Source: Chlamydiota bacterium (GTDB taxonomy: Bacteria; Chlamydiota; Chlamydiia; Chlamydiales; Rhabdochlamydiaceae). From it: 56,030 bases of DNA. The notes below the pieces were generated by a model that saw only the letters and a program-made list of their open reading frames with translations, ran no database searches and had not been told where the DNA came from. A program made the position numbers and the translations under genes. Each line of letters starts with the position of its first letter. Positions within the stretch are counted from its first letter, which is position 1. This document shows, in pieces, positions 42,259 through 50,535 of this stretch. The DNA is taken from the NCBI GenBank assembly GCA_013288895.1, contig JABDAY010000006.1, positions 1-56,030 of the forward strand, in the 5' to 3' direction.

Positions 42259-45200
42259 ATGTTAGACAAATTATTACAAAGCCCTGCTCTTTCTACTTTT
42301 GTGGAGCTGGTAGATAAAGAGGCATCGTTGTTGTTGGAGGATCTTTGGGATGCCCCTAAAGCCGCTCTCCTTTTGCTCCTTTCCAAAAAGAAAAATATTT
42401 TGTTGATTTCCTCTAGCAATGTGATCGATAATCTCGATTATTTTAAAGTGAAATTTTTAGAGTTTCCTTCTTGGGAAACTTTGCCCGGCGAAGAGATTTT
42501 AGCTAGCCCGGATATTGTGGGAAAGAGGCTCCTTGCTTTGCATAAGCTTATGGAAAAATCAAATAGCCTAGTTATTGCTCCTCTGCAAGCAGCATTACAA
42601 AAACTTGTTTCGAGAAAAACGCTCGAATCTCTTTGTAAAAGCTGGAAAAAGGGGGATCCTGTTTTTTTTGATTCTCTTCCCCAAGAACTCAGCCGCATGG
42701 GATATAAAAGAGTTCCAGTCGTTTCTGATAAGGGGGAGTTTGCCCTTCGCGGCGGAATACTCGATATTTTTCCCCTCTCCTCTACCGATCCGTACCGCTT
42801 AGACTTTTTTGGAGACACGTTAGATGATATCCGCATTTTTGATCCGGTCGGACAAAAGTCTATTTCTAAAGTTGAAGCTATCTTTATCCCTCCTGCAAAT
42901 GAACTTGAATTGTTAAAGAAGGAAGAAAATCTCGAAGATCTTTTGGATTATATGGGAAAGGATACCCTCATCATTTTCGACGATCTTTTAGCGCTCGAGG
43001 ACAAATATGTCGAATGGCAAAAGATGCCCGCTTTCCATTCTAAGTTCTTCTATACGTTTGCAGAATTTTTTAAAAAGAAGAGGCAACATCTCTATTGGAG
43101 CCGGGAAAGAATTGAAGAACTTTCTGACGTAGAGATAAAAAAGAAAACAGGGCGTAAATTTTATTCAGGCAAAGATCCGTTGCAGCCGCTCACTTTTGAA
43201 ATCCTCCATCAAAAAATTGAGACTAAACGCTTTGCCCACCCTTTTATTGAGATCAGCGATTTTTTCTCTCCTCTAGAGAATCGGGCAGCTACAACTAAAG
43301 AGGAAATTTTCGAAGGGATTAAAAGATTCCCAAATTTAGATCTGCATTTTATCTGCTCTACAGAAGCTGAAGAAAAAAACTTGCCGGGACCGGTTGAACG
43401 GGGCTATTTGTCCGCAGGGTTTGTCGTGGCAGATTCCTTACTTACCCTTATTCCTACAACAGAATTTACCCATCGTTACAAAGTGAGACGGCAGAAGTGG
43501 AGAAGCACTTATCATACACCCCCTTCTGAGTTCCATGCGCTCGCCCCTGGTGATGTGGTTGTCCACTTCCATCAAGGGATTGGAAAGTTTTTAGGAATTG
43601 AAAAAAGGCCGAACCATTTGGGAATGCCCACCGAGTTTATGCAAATCGAGTTCGCAGAAAGGAGTAAGCTTTTTGTCCCTATCTCCCAATCCTACTTGAT
43701 CTCTCGCTATATCGGAGCAAAAGAAGAGATCCCCACCTTAAGCACACTCGGAACACAGAGATGGCAAAAACAAAAACACCAAGCGCAAAAGGCGATCATT
43801 GGATATGCGCAAGACCTCCTCCGCTTAAATGCAGAAAGACAAATCAAAGGGGGCTTTCAATATCCACAAGACTCTATTGAAATCCTCCAGTTCGAAGATG
43901 AATTCCCCTTTTCTGAAACAGAGGATCAGCTAAAAGCGATCCACGACATTAAAAATGATATGATCGGTGGAAAAGCCATGGACAGGCTCATCTGCGGCGA
44001 TGTGGGCTATGGGAAAACAGAAGTTGCCATGCGCGCTGCCTTCAAGGCTGTAATTGATGGAAAAAAACAGGTGGCCGTCCTTGTTCCCACAACAGTTTTA
44101 GCAATGCAGCACTACGATTCGTTCCGCGATAGGATGTCTAACTTTGCCGTAAATGTAGGGGTTGTCTCCCGCTTTAGAACACCCAAAGAAGTGAAAGAGA
44201 CCTTAAATAAGGTAGAAAAAGGGCAGATCGATATTTTAATTGGGACCCACCGCCTAGTCTCTAAAGATGTGAAGTTTCACGATCTTGGCCTTATTATCAT
44301 TGACGAGGAGCAGCGCTTTGGGGTACGCGCAAAAGAGCATTTAAAAGCAGCAAAGACAGGGGTGGATTGTATCACCCTCTCTGCCACTCCCATCCCACGA
44401 ACCCTTTATCTATCGCTCATCGGCGCAAGAGAAATTTCCGTTATCAATACTCCCCCTCAAGACCGTTTACCCATCAAATCGATCATCGCAGAAAAAAATC
44501 CCCAAACTGTGCAAAACGCAATGCTGCGCGAACTCTCAAGAGAAGGACAAGTTTTCTATGTCCATAACAGAGTGGAAACAATCTTTATGGTGGCAGATGA
44601 ATTGCAAAAACTCGTTCCTCAGGCGCGGATCGTCGTTGGCCACGGACAGATGTCTGCAGATGAATTAGACACCGTCTTCCATGCTTTTAAATCAGGTGAA
44701 GCAGATATCCTTGTTGCCACAACAATCATCGAAAACGGGATCGACATCCCCAATGCGAACACGATCCTCATCGACCGAGCAGAAACATTTGGCCTCGCCG
44801 ATCTCTACCAAATGCGCGGCCGTGTCGGAAGATGGAATAAGCCGGCCTACGCTTATTTCCTCATCCCCTCCGGCCGCTCCCTTCCCGAGATTTCTCGAAA
44901 AAGATTATTTGCACTTGTGGAATCTTCCGGCTATGGCGGCGGAATGAAAATAGCGATGCGCGACTTAGAAATCAGAGGTGCAGGCGACATTTTAGGAGTA
45001 GAGCAATCGGGGCAAATTTCCACAATCGGTTTTCATTTATACTGCAAACTTTTAAAGCGGACGATTGATGCGCTGCAAAAAAAGATCGTCCCTTCCTTTA
45101 CTGAGACAAAAATTGAGTTCCCTTACGATGCGAGATTACCCGAAGAGTATGTGGCAGAAAGTTCTCTCCGATTAGAGATTTATCATAGATTGGGAGAGGC

Positions 45201-45465
45201 TTGCTCCTTTGAAGAAGTTGATGCGATCATTGCTGAACTTAAAGATCGGTTCGGGCCCGTGCCGCCGCAGGTAATGTGGTTGTATCATCTTACGAGGATA
45301 CGCATTTTTGCGATGCAGCATAAAGTTGTTCTCATCAAGATCGACAGCTACACAGTCCACATCGAATGGCCCACGAGCAAGAAAAGCATTCCGCTGCCCA
45401 AGATGAAAAAGCCTGAAGAGATCGAAGCCTTCTTATTTAAAGAAACGCAAAACGCAAAACAATAA
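42259..45465 (+). CDS. mfd: Transcription-repair coupling factor
   Basis: Mfd removes stalled RNA polymerase and recruits UvrABC. The 1068-aa protein has UvrB-like N-terminal domains ([20 protein letters not shown]), the RNA-polymerase-interacting domain ([20 protein letters not shown]), a RecG-like translocase with Walker [51 protein letters not shown] and [17 protein letters not shown], and a C-terminal TRCF domain. No Shine-Dalgarno is evident; CTTTATACAAGT precedes the ATG, 18 nt after palindrome copy 3. The last codons (KETQNAKQ) are written by the downstream inverted repeat, so the native C-terminus may be altered slightly. Confidence 0.96.
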   Translation: MLDKLLQSPALSTFVELVDKEASLLLEDLWDAPKAALLLLLSKKKNILLISSSNVIDNLDYFKVKFLEFPSWETLPGEEILASPDIVGKRLLALHKLMEKSNSLVIAPLQAALQKLVSRKTLESLCKSWKKGDPVFFDSLPQELSRMGYKRVPVVSDKGEFALRGGILDIFPLSSTDPYRLDFFGDTLDDIRIFDPVGQKSISKVEAIFIPPANELELLKKEENLEDLLDYMGKDTLIIFDDLLALEDKYVEWQKMPAFHSKFFYTFAEFFKKKRQHLYWSRERIEELSDVEIKKKTGRKFYSGKDPLQPLTFEILHQKIETKRFAHPFIEISDFFSPLENRAATTKEEIFEGIKRFPNLDLHFICSTEAEEKNLPGPVERGYLSAGFVVADSLLTLIPTTEFTHRYKVRRQKWRSTYHTPPSEFHALAPGDVVVHFHQGIGKFLGIEKRPNHLGMPTEFMQIEFAERSKLFVPISQSYLISRYIGAKEEIPTLSTLGTQRWQKQKHQAQKAIIGYAQDLLRLNAERQIKGGFQYPQDSIEILQFEDEFPFSETEDQLKAIHDIKNDMIGGKAMDRLICGDVGYGKTEVAMRAAFKAVIDGKKQVAVLVPTTVLAMQHYDSFRDRMSNFAVNVGVVSRFRTPKEVKETLNKVEKGQIDILIGTHRLVSKDVKFHDLGLIIIDEEQRFGVRAKEHLKAAKTGVDCITLSATPIPRTLYLSLIGAREISVINTPPQDRLPIKSIIAEKNPQTVQNAMLRELSREGQVFYVHNRVETIFMVADELQKLVPQARIVVGHGQMSADELDTVFHAFKSGEADILVATTIIENGIDIPNANTILIDRAETFGLADLYQMRGRVGRWNKPAYAYFLIPSGRSLPEISRKRLFALVESSGYGGGMKIAMRDLEIRGAGDILGVEQSGQISTIGFHLYCKLLKRTIDALQKKIVPSFTETKIEFPYDARLPEEYVAESSLRLEIYHRLGEACSFEEVDAIIAELKDRFGPVPPQVMWLYHLTRIRIFAMQHKVVLIKIDSYTVHIEWPTSKKSIPLPKMKKPEEIEAFLFKETQNAKQ

Positions 45466-45550
45466 ACGCAAAACAAAAGAAACGAAGAAAAAAGTTTGCC
45501 TCTCTTTATTTCTTCTGTTTTGCGTTTATTGTTTTGCGTTTTGCGTTTCT
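45441..45550. repeat. A/T-skewed inverted repeat at the mfd 3' end
   Basis: Left arm AGAAACGCAAAACGCAAAAC with AATAAACGCAAAAC following (45441-45474), right arm TTCTGTTTTGCGTTTATTGT and on (45511-45550), complementary over about 40 nt with one or two mismatches. The arms themselves are tandem AACGCAAAAC units. It lies between convergent genes and includes the mfd stop codon, so it could serve as a two-way terminator. A matching 19-nt half occurs at 13832. Confidence 0.88.
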
Positions 45551-45551
45551 C

Positions 45552-45827
45552 TTATCCGGCGCGTGGTCGGTTTTTGGAGAGGTGTTTTGTTTTTGCTGCA
45601 GGTTTCTCGGCAACAACTTCCATGTCCTCTTCGTAATCATCAGACACAGTCTTTAAAAGCTCCTCTTCTGCAAGAGATTCTTGAACCGCCTCATTGTCGC
45701 TGATCGGCGTTTCTAAAACCTCCTTTGCAAATGTGCTGTCTTCCAAAGCATCTGCAACCATTTTCTTATTTTGCCCCTTTGCAAAAAGGGCTAAAGGCAA
45801 AATCATCATCACGAATAAAAATCTCAT
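45552..45827 (-). CDS. Small acidic secreted protein, unknown function
   Basis: The 91-aa product has a signal peptide (MRFLFVMMILPLALFAKG, cleavage near residue 17-18). The mature part is small and strongly acidic (AEEELLKTVSDDYEEDMEVV) with a basic, proline-containing end (KHLSKNRPRAG). It has no cysteines or recognisable domain. It lies 11 nt downstream of the amn stop-to-start gap on the same strand, so it is probably co-transcribed after amn and ends at the mfd-side palindrome. Probably periplasmic; function unknown. Confidence 0.65.
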   Translation of the reverse strand: MRFLFVMMILPLALFAKGQNKKMVADALEDSTFAKEVLETPISDNEAVQESLAEEELLKTVSDDYEEDMEVVAEKPAAKTKHLSKNRPRAG

Positions 45828-45838
45828 ATTGCTTCCAA

Positions 45839-46636
45839 TTAAAATATGTTTCTGTGGTAAGCCCCTTTCACGTGAAGCATTTGCATCTCTCTTGAATGTT
45901 TTAATATCTTAACGCCTAACTCGACATGACCCGCCATGTAACTTCCATAAACAAACTCTGATTTCTTTTTAGTTTTTATCCCATTTTCATTTAGAGGGAG
46001 GTCAGAAATAAGGAGAAGCGCTCCCAGTGTATATTTCCTCTTGTAGCTGGCAGCAAAAAGGGTGGCGCATTCCATTTCGATCGCTTGAGCCTTCGTGATT
46101 TTTAACTTTGTTTTGAACTCTTCGTTAAATTCCCAAAAGCGCATGTTAGTGGTGTAAGTGATCCCAATATGATAAACCGTTTTTTCTTTCTCTAAGACTT
46201 CTGTAACAGCTTTTTGCATAAGGAAATTAGCAAGTGCCGGGACCTCCTGGGGAAAATAAAAATCTGAAGTTCCTTCTCCTCGGATGCTAGCCACGGGAAC
46301 AAGGTATTCCCCTACCACATATCTCCTTCTAAGTCCTCCGCACATCCCAAGAAGGAGACTCGATTTGATAGGAAGGAAGGAACAAAGATCGACCACCAGA
46401 GCTGCTGCGGGCGAACCTATTTTAAAATCGAGGATGCTTACATCTTCTTCAGGGCAGTGGGCTACTTTGAACATCGATCCTTCAATCACTTTGACATTTC
46501 TCGATGTTGCAAAATAGTCAACATACCGAGGAAAATTTGTTAAAAGCAAATTGGATTGAAAAGCAGAAACGTCGCACCCGGAATAACGCTCTAGGGTATC
46601 TTTTGCAAACTGCTCCTCTTTAAGTACAAGGTCCAT
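45839..46636 (-). CDS. amn: AMP nucleosidase-like nucleoside phosphorylase-superfamily protein
   Basis: This 265-aa protein has the PNP/UDP fold features: LLLGMCGGLRRRYVVGEYLVP (phosphate/ribose loop), RGEGTSDFYFPQEVPA, TTNMRFWEFN, and KAQAIEMECATLFAASYKRK with the catalytic EMEC segment, then LLISDLPLNENG. It matches the catalytic half of AMP nucleosidase; E. coli Amn has an extra N-terminal domain that is missing here, as in the chlamydial form encoded next to tkt and efp (CT751 from memory). It likely splits AMP or a related nucleotide into base and ribose phosphate. Divergent from the Inc-like pair by 69 nt. Confidence 0.82.
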   Translation of the reverse strand: MDLVLKEEQFAKDTLERYSGCDVSAFQSNLLLTNFPRYVDYFATSRNVKVIEGSMFKVAHCPEEDVSILDFKIGSPAAALVVDLCSFLPIKSSLLLGMCGGLRRRYVVGEYLVPVASIRGEGTSDFYFPQEVPALANFLMQKAVTEVLEKEKTVYHIGITYTTNMRFWEFNEEFKTKLKITKAQAIEMECATLFAASYKRKYTLGALLLISDLPLNENGIKTKKKSEFVYGSYMAGHVELGVKILKHSREMQMLHVKGAYHRNIF

Positions 46637-46705
46637 TTCTTCATCATAACACTTGATGAAAAATTATTAAAGCTGTAAGTTTTTTGCAAATATTAGGGGG
46701 TTCTT

Positions 46706-47770
46706 ATGGCTAATCTAGCATTGAATGTTGCAGAAGGGGCGTTAGCTCCACCCGAGCTTCCAAGTCGATCCTGTTGTGGAGGAGCGCAAACGTTCAAGCT
46801 TCTTACTGGAACAGGTCTAGCCGTTGGTACAGTTTGGGCATACACAGTTCCAAATTATATTGCCCTCGCTATTTTTATTGGAACCGGAGTGTGCTATGCT
46901 GTAGGAACTGTATGGTCAGCGATCTCCGATGACAAATACGAAAAACTTGCAAATAGCGTGCTAAATACATGCATCCAATATCAAGGAGCTCTGAATCAAG
47001 CTAACAGACTGCTGAATCATATAGACGCAGACGAAGCTAACTTGCGTGCCGTCGCAGAAGAGATTAAAAGCGATGAGACCAGCTTTAACAACACGGTTAT
47101 TGAGATGAAAACAACTGTTGAATCTTTCCTGGCAACCGTCGTAAAAAGCGTCGCTTCGACCTCAGATCTTCGCAGAGAAAGGGAAGCTTTGCAAAGCTTA
47201 GCGCAGAAAGATAAAGTGACTATTGCCAGTTTTGCAAATATTCTTGCCGAAGTTAAAAGGGAACTTCCAGCGTTAAAAGGGGTAGCTGCAAGTGCGGTTA
47301 GTGAGGCAGCCCAGGAGGAGAGATTTGTTGCACTTGAAGCAAAACTTGCACTTGCTTCTGCAGACTTAGAAACACGCAATAACCAGATGGTAGCGCAGCT
47401 TAGCGCAGAACAAAGCGCTAGACAGGCAGAACTAACGCAGCTCTCACAAAATTTAGCTCAAGGAGAAGAACTTAAGGCTGAACTCGTGCAAAAAAGGAAT
47501 GAACTTCACGCACTTAATACTGCGACCATAAATCTACGAGTAGAATACATCCACTTAAACCAAACCATCGCGGCCCTTAAGCAAGCACTAGAAAAAGAGA
47601 GAAAAGCACTTGAATCAGAAGGACAAATCGAAGAAGAAACCCGCCAAAGGCTTGTAGAGACACTGGCTCTTTTGCAAAACTCAAACCAGCCAAATTATAA
47701 CAGTGTTGAGCTGGCTGGAAGATTTCAAGGATTAACTCAAGAAAAACAAGAGGAAAAGTATCCCTTATGA
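46706..47770 (+). CDS. IncA-like coiled-coil protein 1
   Basis: The 354-aa product has a short polar, Cys-rich N-terminus (RSCCGGAQTF), two close hydrophobic segments (about 31-46 and 50-70; LLTGTGLAVGTVWAY, NYIALAIFIGTGVCYAVGTV) and then about 270 residues of continuous heptad-like coiled coil (ESFLATVVKS..., ALEAKLALASADLETRNNQM, LSQNLAQGEELKAELVQKRN). This bilobed head plus long coil is the layout of chlamydial IncA-type SNARE-like proteins, which tether vesicles at the inclusion membrane. The AGGGGG site supports the start. Its stop overlaps the next gene as ATGA. Homology to IncA itself is not shown. Confidence 0.7.
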   Translation: MANLALNVAEGALAPPELPSRSCCGGAQTFKLLTGTGLAVGTVWAYTVPNYIALAIFIGTGVCYAVGTVWSAISDDKYEKLANSVLNTCIQYQGALNQANRLLNHIDADEANLRAVAEEIKSDETSFNNTVIEMKTTVESFLATVVKSVASTSDLRREREALQSLAQKDKVTIASFANILAEVKRELPALKGVAASAVSEAAQEERFVALEAKLALASADLETRNNQMVAQLSAEQSARQAELTQLSQNLAQGEELKAELVQKRNELHALNTATINLRVEYIHLNQTIAALKQALEKERKALESEGQIEEETRQRLVETLALLQNSNQPNYNSVELAGRFQGLTQEKQEEKYPL

Positions 47771-48885
47771 GCGCTGCACAACCGCTAAATCCTGCAATAC
47801 CTCCCGTTGTAGCAGTCCAGCCCCAAAAAACCAGTTCTTGCTGGCACTTTCGAGAAATCATCATGATCACAGGAACGCTAATAGCGGTAACAGGACTTGT
47901 TGCTGCGGCCATTGCTGGATCACACCTCTATACCGTATGCTTTGGAGCATTAACGGTCATCACACTTGTCGGCTTTGTCATCATGTTAAAATATGTCAAA
48001 CTCGAAGAGGCAAAAGCGCAACTAGAAGCTAGCGTTGCTAACCTCTCTGCGATTGCAGCACAACAAAGAGCTAATGTAGCCCATTTAGATCACGATGACG
48101 CTGTTCTTGCACAAGATGAAAAAGAACTAAGAGAACAATTCGCGGGACTGAAAAGTGCAGAGGAAAAACTAAAAAAGATACTCCCAACTGTAAATAAACA
48201 AAATGCTTCTTTAGAATCCTCACAAAAGGCGTATGCTTCAGTAGAAGCTAGACTAGATGCCACGGTAAAACAGTTTGGAGAACTCTCTGAACGGAGAGAA
48301 GCAGAAAACAAAGAAGCTGAAGAATTAATCTCTGAATTTGGGACCCATACAAAATCTCTAGGAGAAACCCTTACGGCCCTACAACAAGAACATGCTCAGC
48401 TTGTACAGGATAATGCACATCTCCTTCAACTACTAGAAGAGAGCAAGACAACGCAGCAAAGAATCCAAGCACAACTACAATCCAATACGACTCAAAACAA
48501 ACAACTTTTAGAACAAAAGAAACAATTAACAGCGCAACTTGCAACTCAAAAGAAAGCCGCAGATGCCCTGCATGCAGACAACGTCCGATCATCTGAAACG
48601 ACTGCCTCTTTACAAAAAACCCTTTCAGAAACAAGCGCGCAATTAGTAGGACTACAGGCTACTGTTGAAAAATATCAAGCTCAAAGCATAGATAGAGCAT
48701 CTTCCCAGCAACAATCTGCCGCCTTAATCAAACAAGAATCAGCTAAATTGACTGCTGAAGCTAGAACGATTGCTACGGAAAGGACAAGGCTTATCCAATT
48801 AAATGCCGAAGTTACTGCTAAAATAGAGGAACTTACTAAAAAAACTTTAATAGTTGCCAAAAAGCCTCCTCCTCCCTCAAAATAA
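47767..48885 (+). CDS. IncA-like coiled-coil protein 2
   Basis: This 372-aa protein has the same layout as its upstream neighbour: a polar N-terminus, paired hydrophobic segments (about 32-50 and 55-74; IMITGTLIAVTGLVAAAIAG, FGALTVITLVGFVIMLKYV), then about 290 residues of coiled coil rich in Gln, Ala, Glu (HAQLVQDNAHLLQLLEESKT, QLLEQKKQLTAQLATQKKAA), and a Pro-rich end. The two proteins share architecture more than sequence. The start overlaps the previous stop by 4 nt, so a matched pair is made from one mRNA, possibly for hetero-oligomer formation. The pair interrupts the amn-efp neighbourhood. The efp ATG follows 16 nt after its stop. Confidence 0.7.
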   Translation: MSAAQPLNPAIPPVVAVQPQKTSSCWHFREIIMITGTLIAVTGLVAAAIAGSHLYTVCFGALTVITLVGFVIMLKYVKLEEAKAQLEASVANLSAIAAQQRANVAHLDHDDAVLAQDEKELREQFAGLKSAEEKLKKILPTVNKQNASLESSQKAYASVEARLDATVKQFGELSERREAENKEAEELISEFGTHTKSLGETLTALQQEHAQLVQDNAHLLQLLEESKTTQQRIQAQLQSNTTQNKQLLEQKKQLTAQLATQKKAADALHADNVRSSETTASLQKTLSETSAQLVGLQATVEKYQAQSIDRASSQQQSAALIKQESAKLTAEARTIATERTRLIQLNAEVTAKIEELTKKTLIVAKKPPPPSK

Positions 48886-48901
48886 CCACCCTAGGAGTAC
48901 C

Positions 48902-49465
48902 ATGTCACAAGTAAGCACGAATGAATTTAAGCAAGGAATGAGAGTTGAGGTAGATGGAGAGCCCTATACTATTGTCGCCAATGAATTTGTTAAGCCGGGC
49001 AAAGGGCAGCCTTTCAATCGGGTTAAATTAAAACATTTAAAGACTGATAGAGTAGTCGAAAGAACCTTTAAGTCGGGGGAAAAACTAGATGTCGCCGACG
49101 TGGAAGATAGGAAACTTCGCCTCCTCTACAATGAGCAAGATGGCGCCGTCTTCATGGACGACAACACTTTTGATCAGATCACCGTCCCTTTTACCCTCAT
49201 TGGAAATAAAAAACAGTGGCTGAAGGAAGAGATTCTTTACGACCTCGTGTTCTATAAAGGAGAAGTGATTGACGTCACCCCCCCAACTTTTATGGAGTTG
49301 ACCATCACTGAAACCACCACAGGACTCCGCGGAGACACCTCGGGAAGAGTGCTTAAGCCTGCAATGACCGACACTGGCGCAAAAGTACAAGTGCCCATCT
49401 TCATCGACCAAGGCGAAAAAATTAAAGTTGACACTCGGACCGGCGAATACGTCTCAAGAATGTAG
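48902..49465 (+). CDS. efp: Elongation factor P
   Basis: EF-P rescues ribosomes stalled at polyproline. The 187-aa protein starts at 48902 (MSQVSTNEFKQG) with AGGAG 4 nt upstream; an earlier in-frame ATG overlaps the previous gene and adds unrelated residues. The KOW-like N-domain carries the loop FVKPGKGQ with Lys34 at the tip, the residue beta-lysylated by EpmA in gammaproteobacteria. C-terminal GLRGDTSGRVLKPAMTDTGA is typical. A gene for the EpmA ligase lies just downstream beyond palindrome copy 4. Confidence 0.96.
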   Translation: MSQVSTNEFKQGMRVEVDGEPYTIVANEFVKPGKGQPFNRVKLKHLKTDRVVERTFKSGEKLDVADVEDRKLRLLYNEQDGAVFMDDNTFDQITVPFTLIGNKKQWLKEEILYDLVFYKGEVIDVTPPTFMELTITETTTGLRGDTSGRVLKPAMTDTGAKVQVPIFIDQGEKIKVDTRTGEYVSRM

Positions 49466-49470
49466 GGAAG

Positions 49471-49595
49471 AGAAGAAGATCGGGCACGCACGCGGGCACG
49501 GGCACGGGCACGAAAGAAAGAAGGCGCTGAGCTCTCTTCTCCCCTCCCTCTTTCGTGCCCGTGCCCGTGCCCGCGTGCGTGCCCGATCTTCTTCT
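49471..49595. repeat. GGGCAC-hexamer palindrome, copy 4 (efp/epmA intergenic)
   Basis: Left arm starts AGAAGAAGATCGGGCACGCA and contains three GGGCAC units, then GAAAGAAAG; right arm is the complement, extending to 49595. The loop (AAGGCGCTGAGCTCTCTTCT) shares GAGCTCTCTT-like sequence with copy 2. It starts 5 nt after the efp stop and ends 26 nt before the epmA ATG. Confidence 0.95.
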
Positions 49596-49621
49596 TTGAA
49601 TGTTTAAAAGAAAATGGAATT

Positions 49622-50491
49622 ATGCCTATAAATCGTGAAATTTTAGCGGAAAGAGCGGAGATGCTGGCGGAAGTGCGTCAGTTTTTTGCGGACAGAAATG
49701 TCCTCGAGGTGGATTGTCCAGCGCTGAGCCCCGAGTCGCCCGTCGATGTCCACATCGATGTGATGCAGGTTCAGCTTGATAAACCCTATTATCTCCACAC
49801 ATCTCCTGAATACCGGATGAAAGAACTCCTCTCCTTTGGGTCAGGCGATATCTATCAGATGGGACATGTCTATCGGCAAGAAGAGGTGGGGCCGCTCCAT
49901 AATCCAGAATTCACCATGGTAGAGTGGTACCGGTGCGCCGTTTCCTATGAAGAGTTCATCCAAGAAACACTCGCCTTTATGAGCCTATTTCTAGGTGATC
50001 TCCCTGTCACCTATTACACCTACAAAGATGCTTTAGAAAAATACAGTTCGGGTGATGTAAAGAAATACCATCCAGATGCAGAAAATTGGGACAAAGACAC
50101 TCAGGCTCAACTCCTCATGAGCTGTGAGGTAGAACCCCATCTTGGTAAAGAGGGCCCCTACGTCCTCGACAAGTTTCCTGCATCCCAAGCCGCACTATCT
50201 CAAGTTAGAGAGGGGTTTGCCGAGCGATTTGAGATCTACTACAAAGGGATCGAGCTAGCTAACGGCTATCACGAGCTTACCGATCCTCAAGAACAAAGAC
50301 GAAGGTTTATAGAATCCAACCAAAAACGGATAGCTCTTGGCAAACAAGCCCTCCCCATCGATAAATCCTTCATTGCAGCGCTCGAAAGAGGCCTTCCCGA
50401 CTGCTGCGGCGTAGCCGTCGGTTTTGATCGGCTCATGATGCTCAAAACCAACAAAACCTCCCTCCAAGAAACCCTCCCCTTTTCCTGGTAG
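49622..50491 (+). CDS. epmA: EF-P lysine ligase EpmA (GenX/PoxA)
   Basis: This LysRS-like protein (289 aa) has no anticodon-binding domain. It shows class II motifs: YLHTSPEYRMKELLSFGSGD (motif 2 area with IYQMGHVYRQEEVG and HNPEFTMVEWY), ELANGYHELTDPQEQRRRF, and motif 3 GVAVGFDRLMML. It attaches beta-lysine (or lysine) to Lys34 of EF-P. E. coli EpmA is about 325 aa. Its partner EpmB, the lysine 2,3-aminomutase, is not in the window. The ribosome-binding site is weak (TGGA), and palindrome copy 4 lies 26 nt upstream. Confidence 0.93.
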   Translation: MPINREILAERAEMLAEVRQFFADRNVLEVDCPALSPESPVDVHIDVMQVQLDKPYYLHTSPEYRMKELLSFGSGDIYQMGHVYRQEEVGPLHNPEFTMVEWYRCAVSYEEFIQETLAFMSLFLGDLPVTYYTYKDALEKYSSGDVKKYHPDAENWDKDTQAQLLMSCEVEPHLGKEGPYVLDKFPASQAALSQVREGFAERFEIYYKGIELANGYHELTDPQEQRRRFIESNQKRIALGKQALPIDKSFIAALERGLPDCCGVAVGFDRLMMLKTNKTSLQETLPFSW

Positions 50492-50535
50492 CTCTCGTCC
50501 TTAATTTAAATGAAGCGGCGCAAGATATATCTCAC

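Noticed and set aside
7804..49595. CRISPR array
   Set aside because: The GGGCAC units are 6 nt long, without spacers, and the larger repeats are dispersed palindromes tens of kilobases apart. No cas gene is present.
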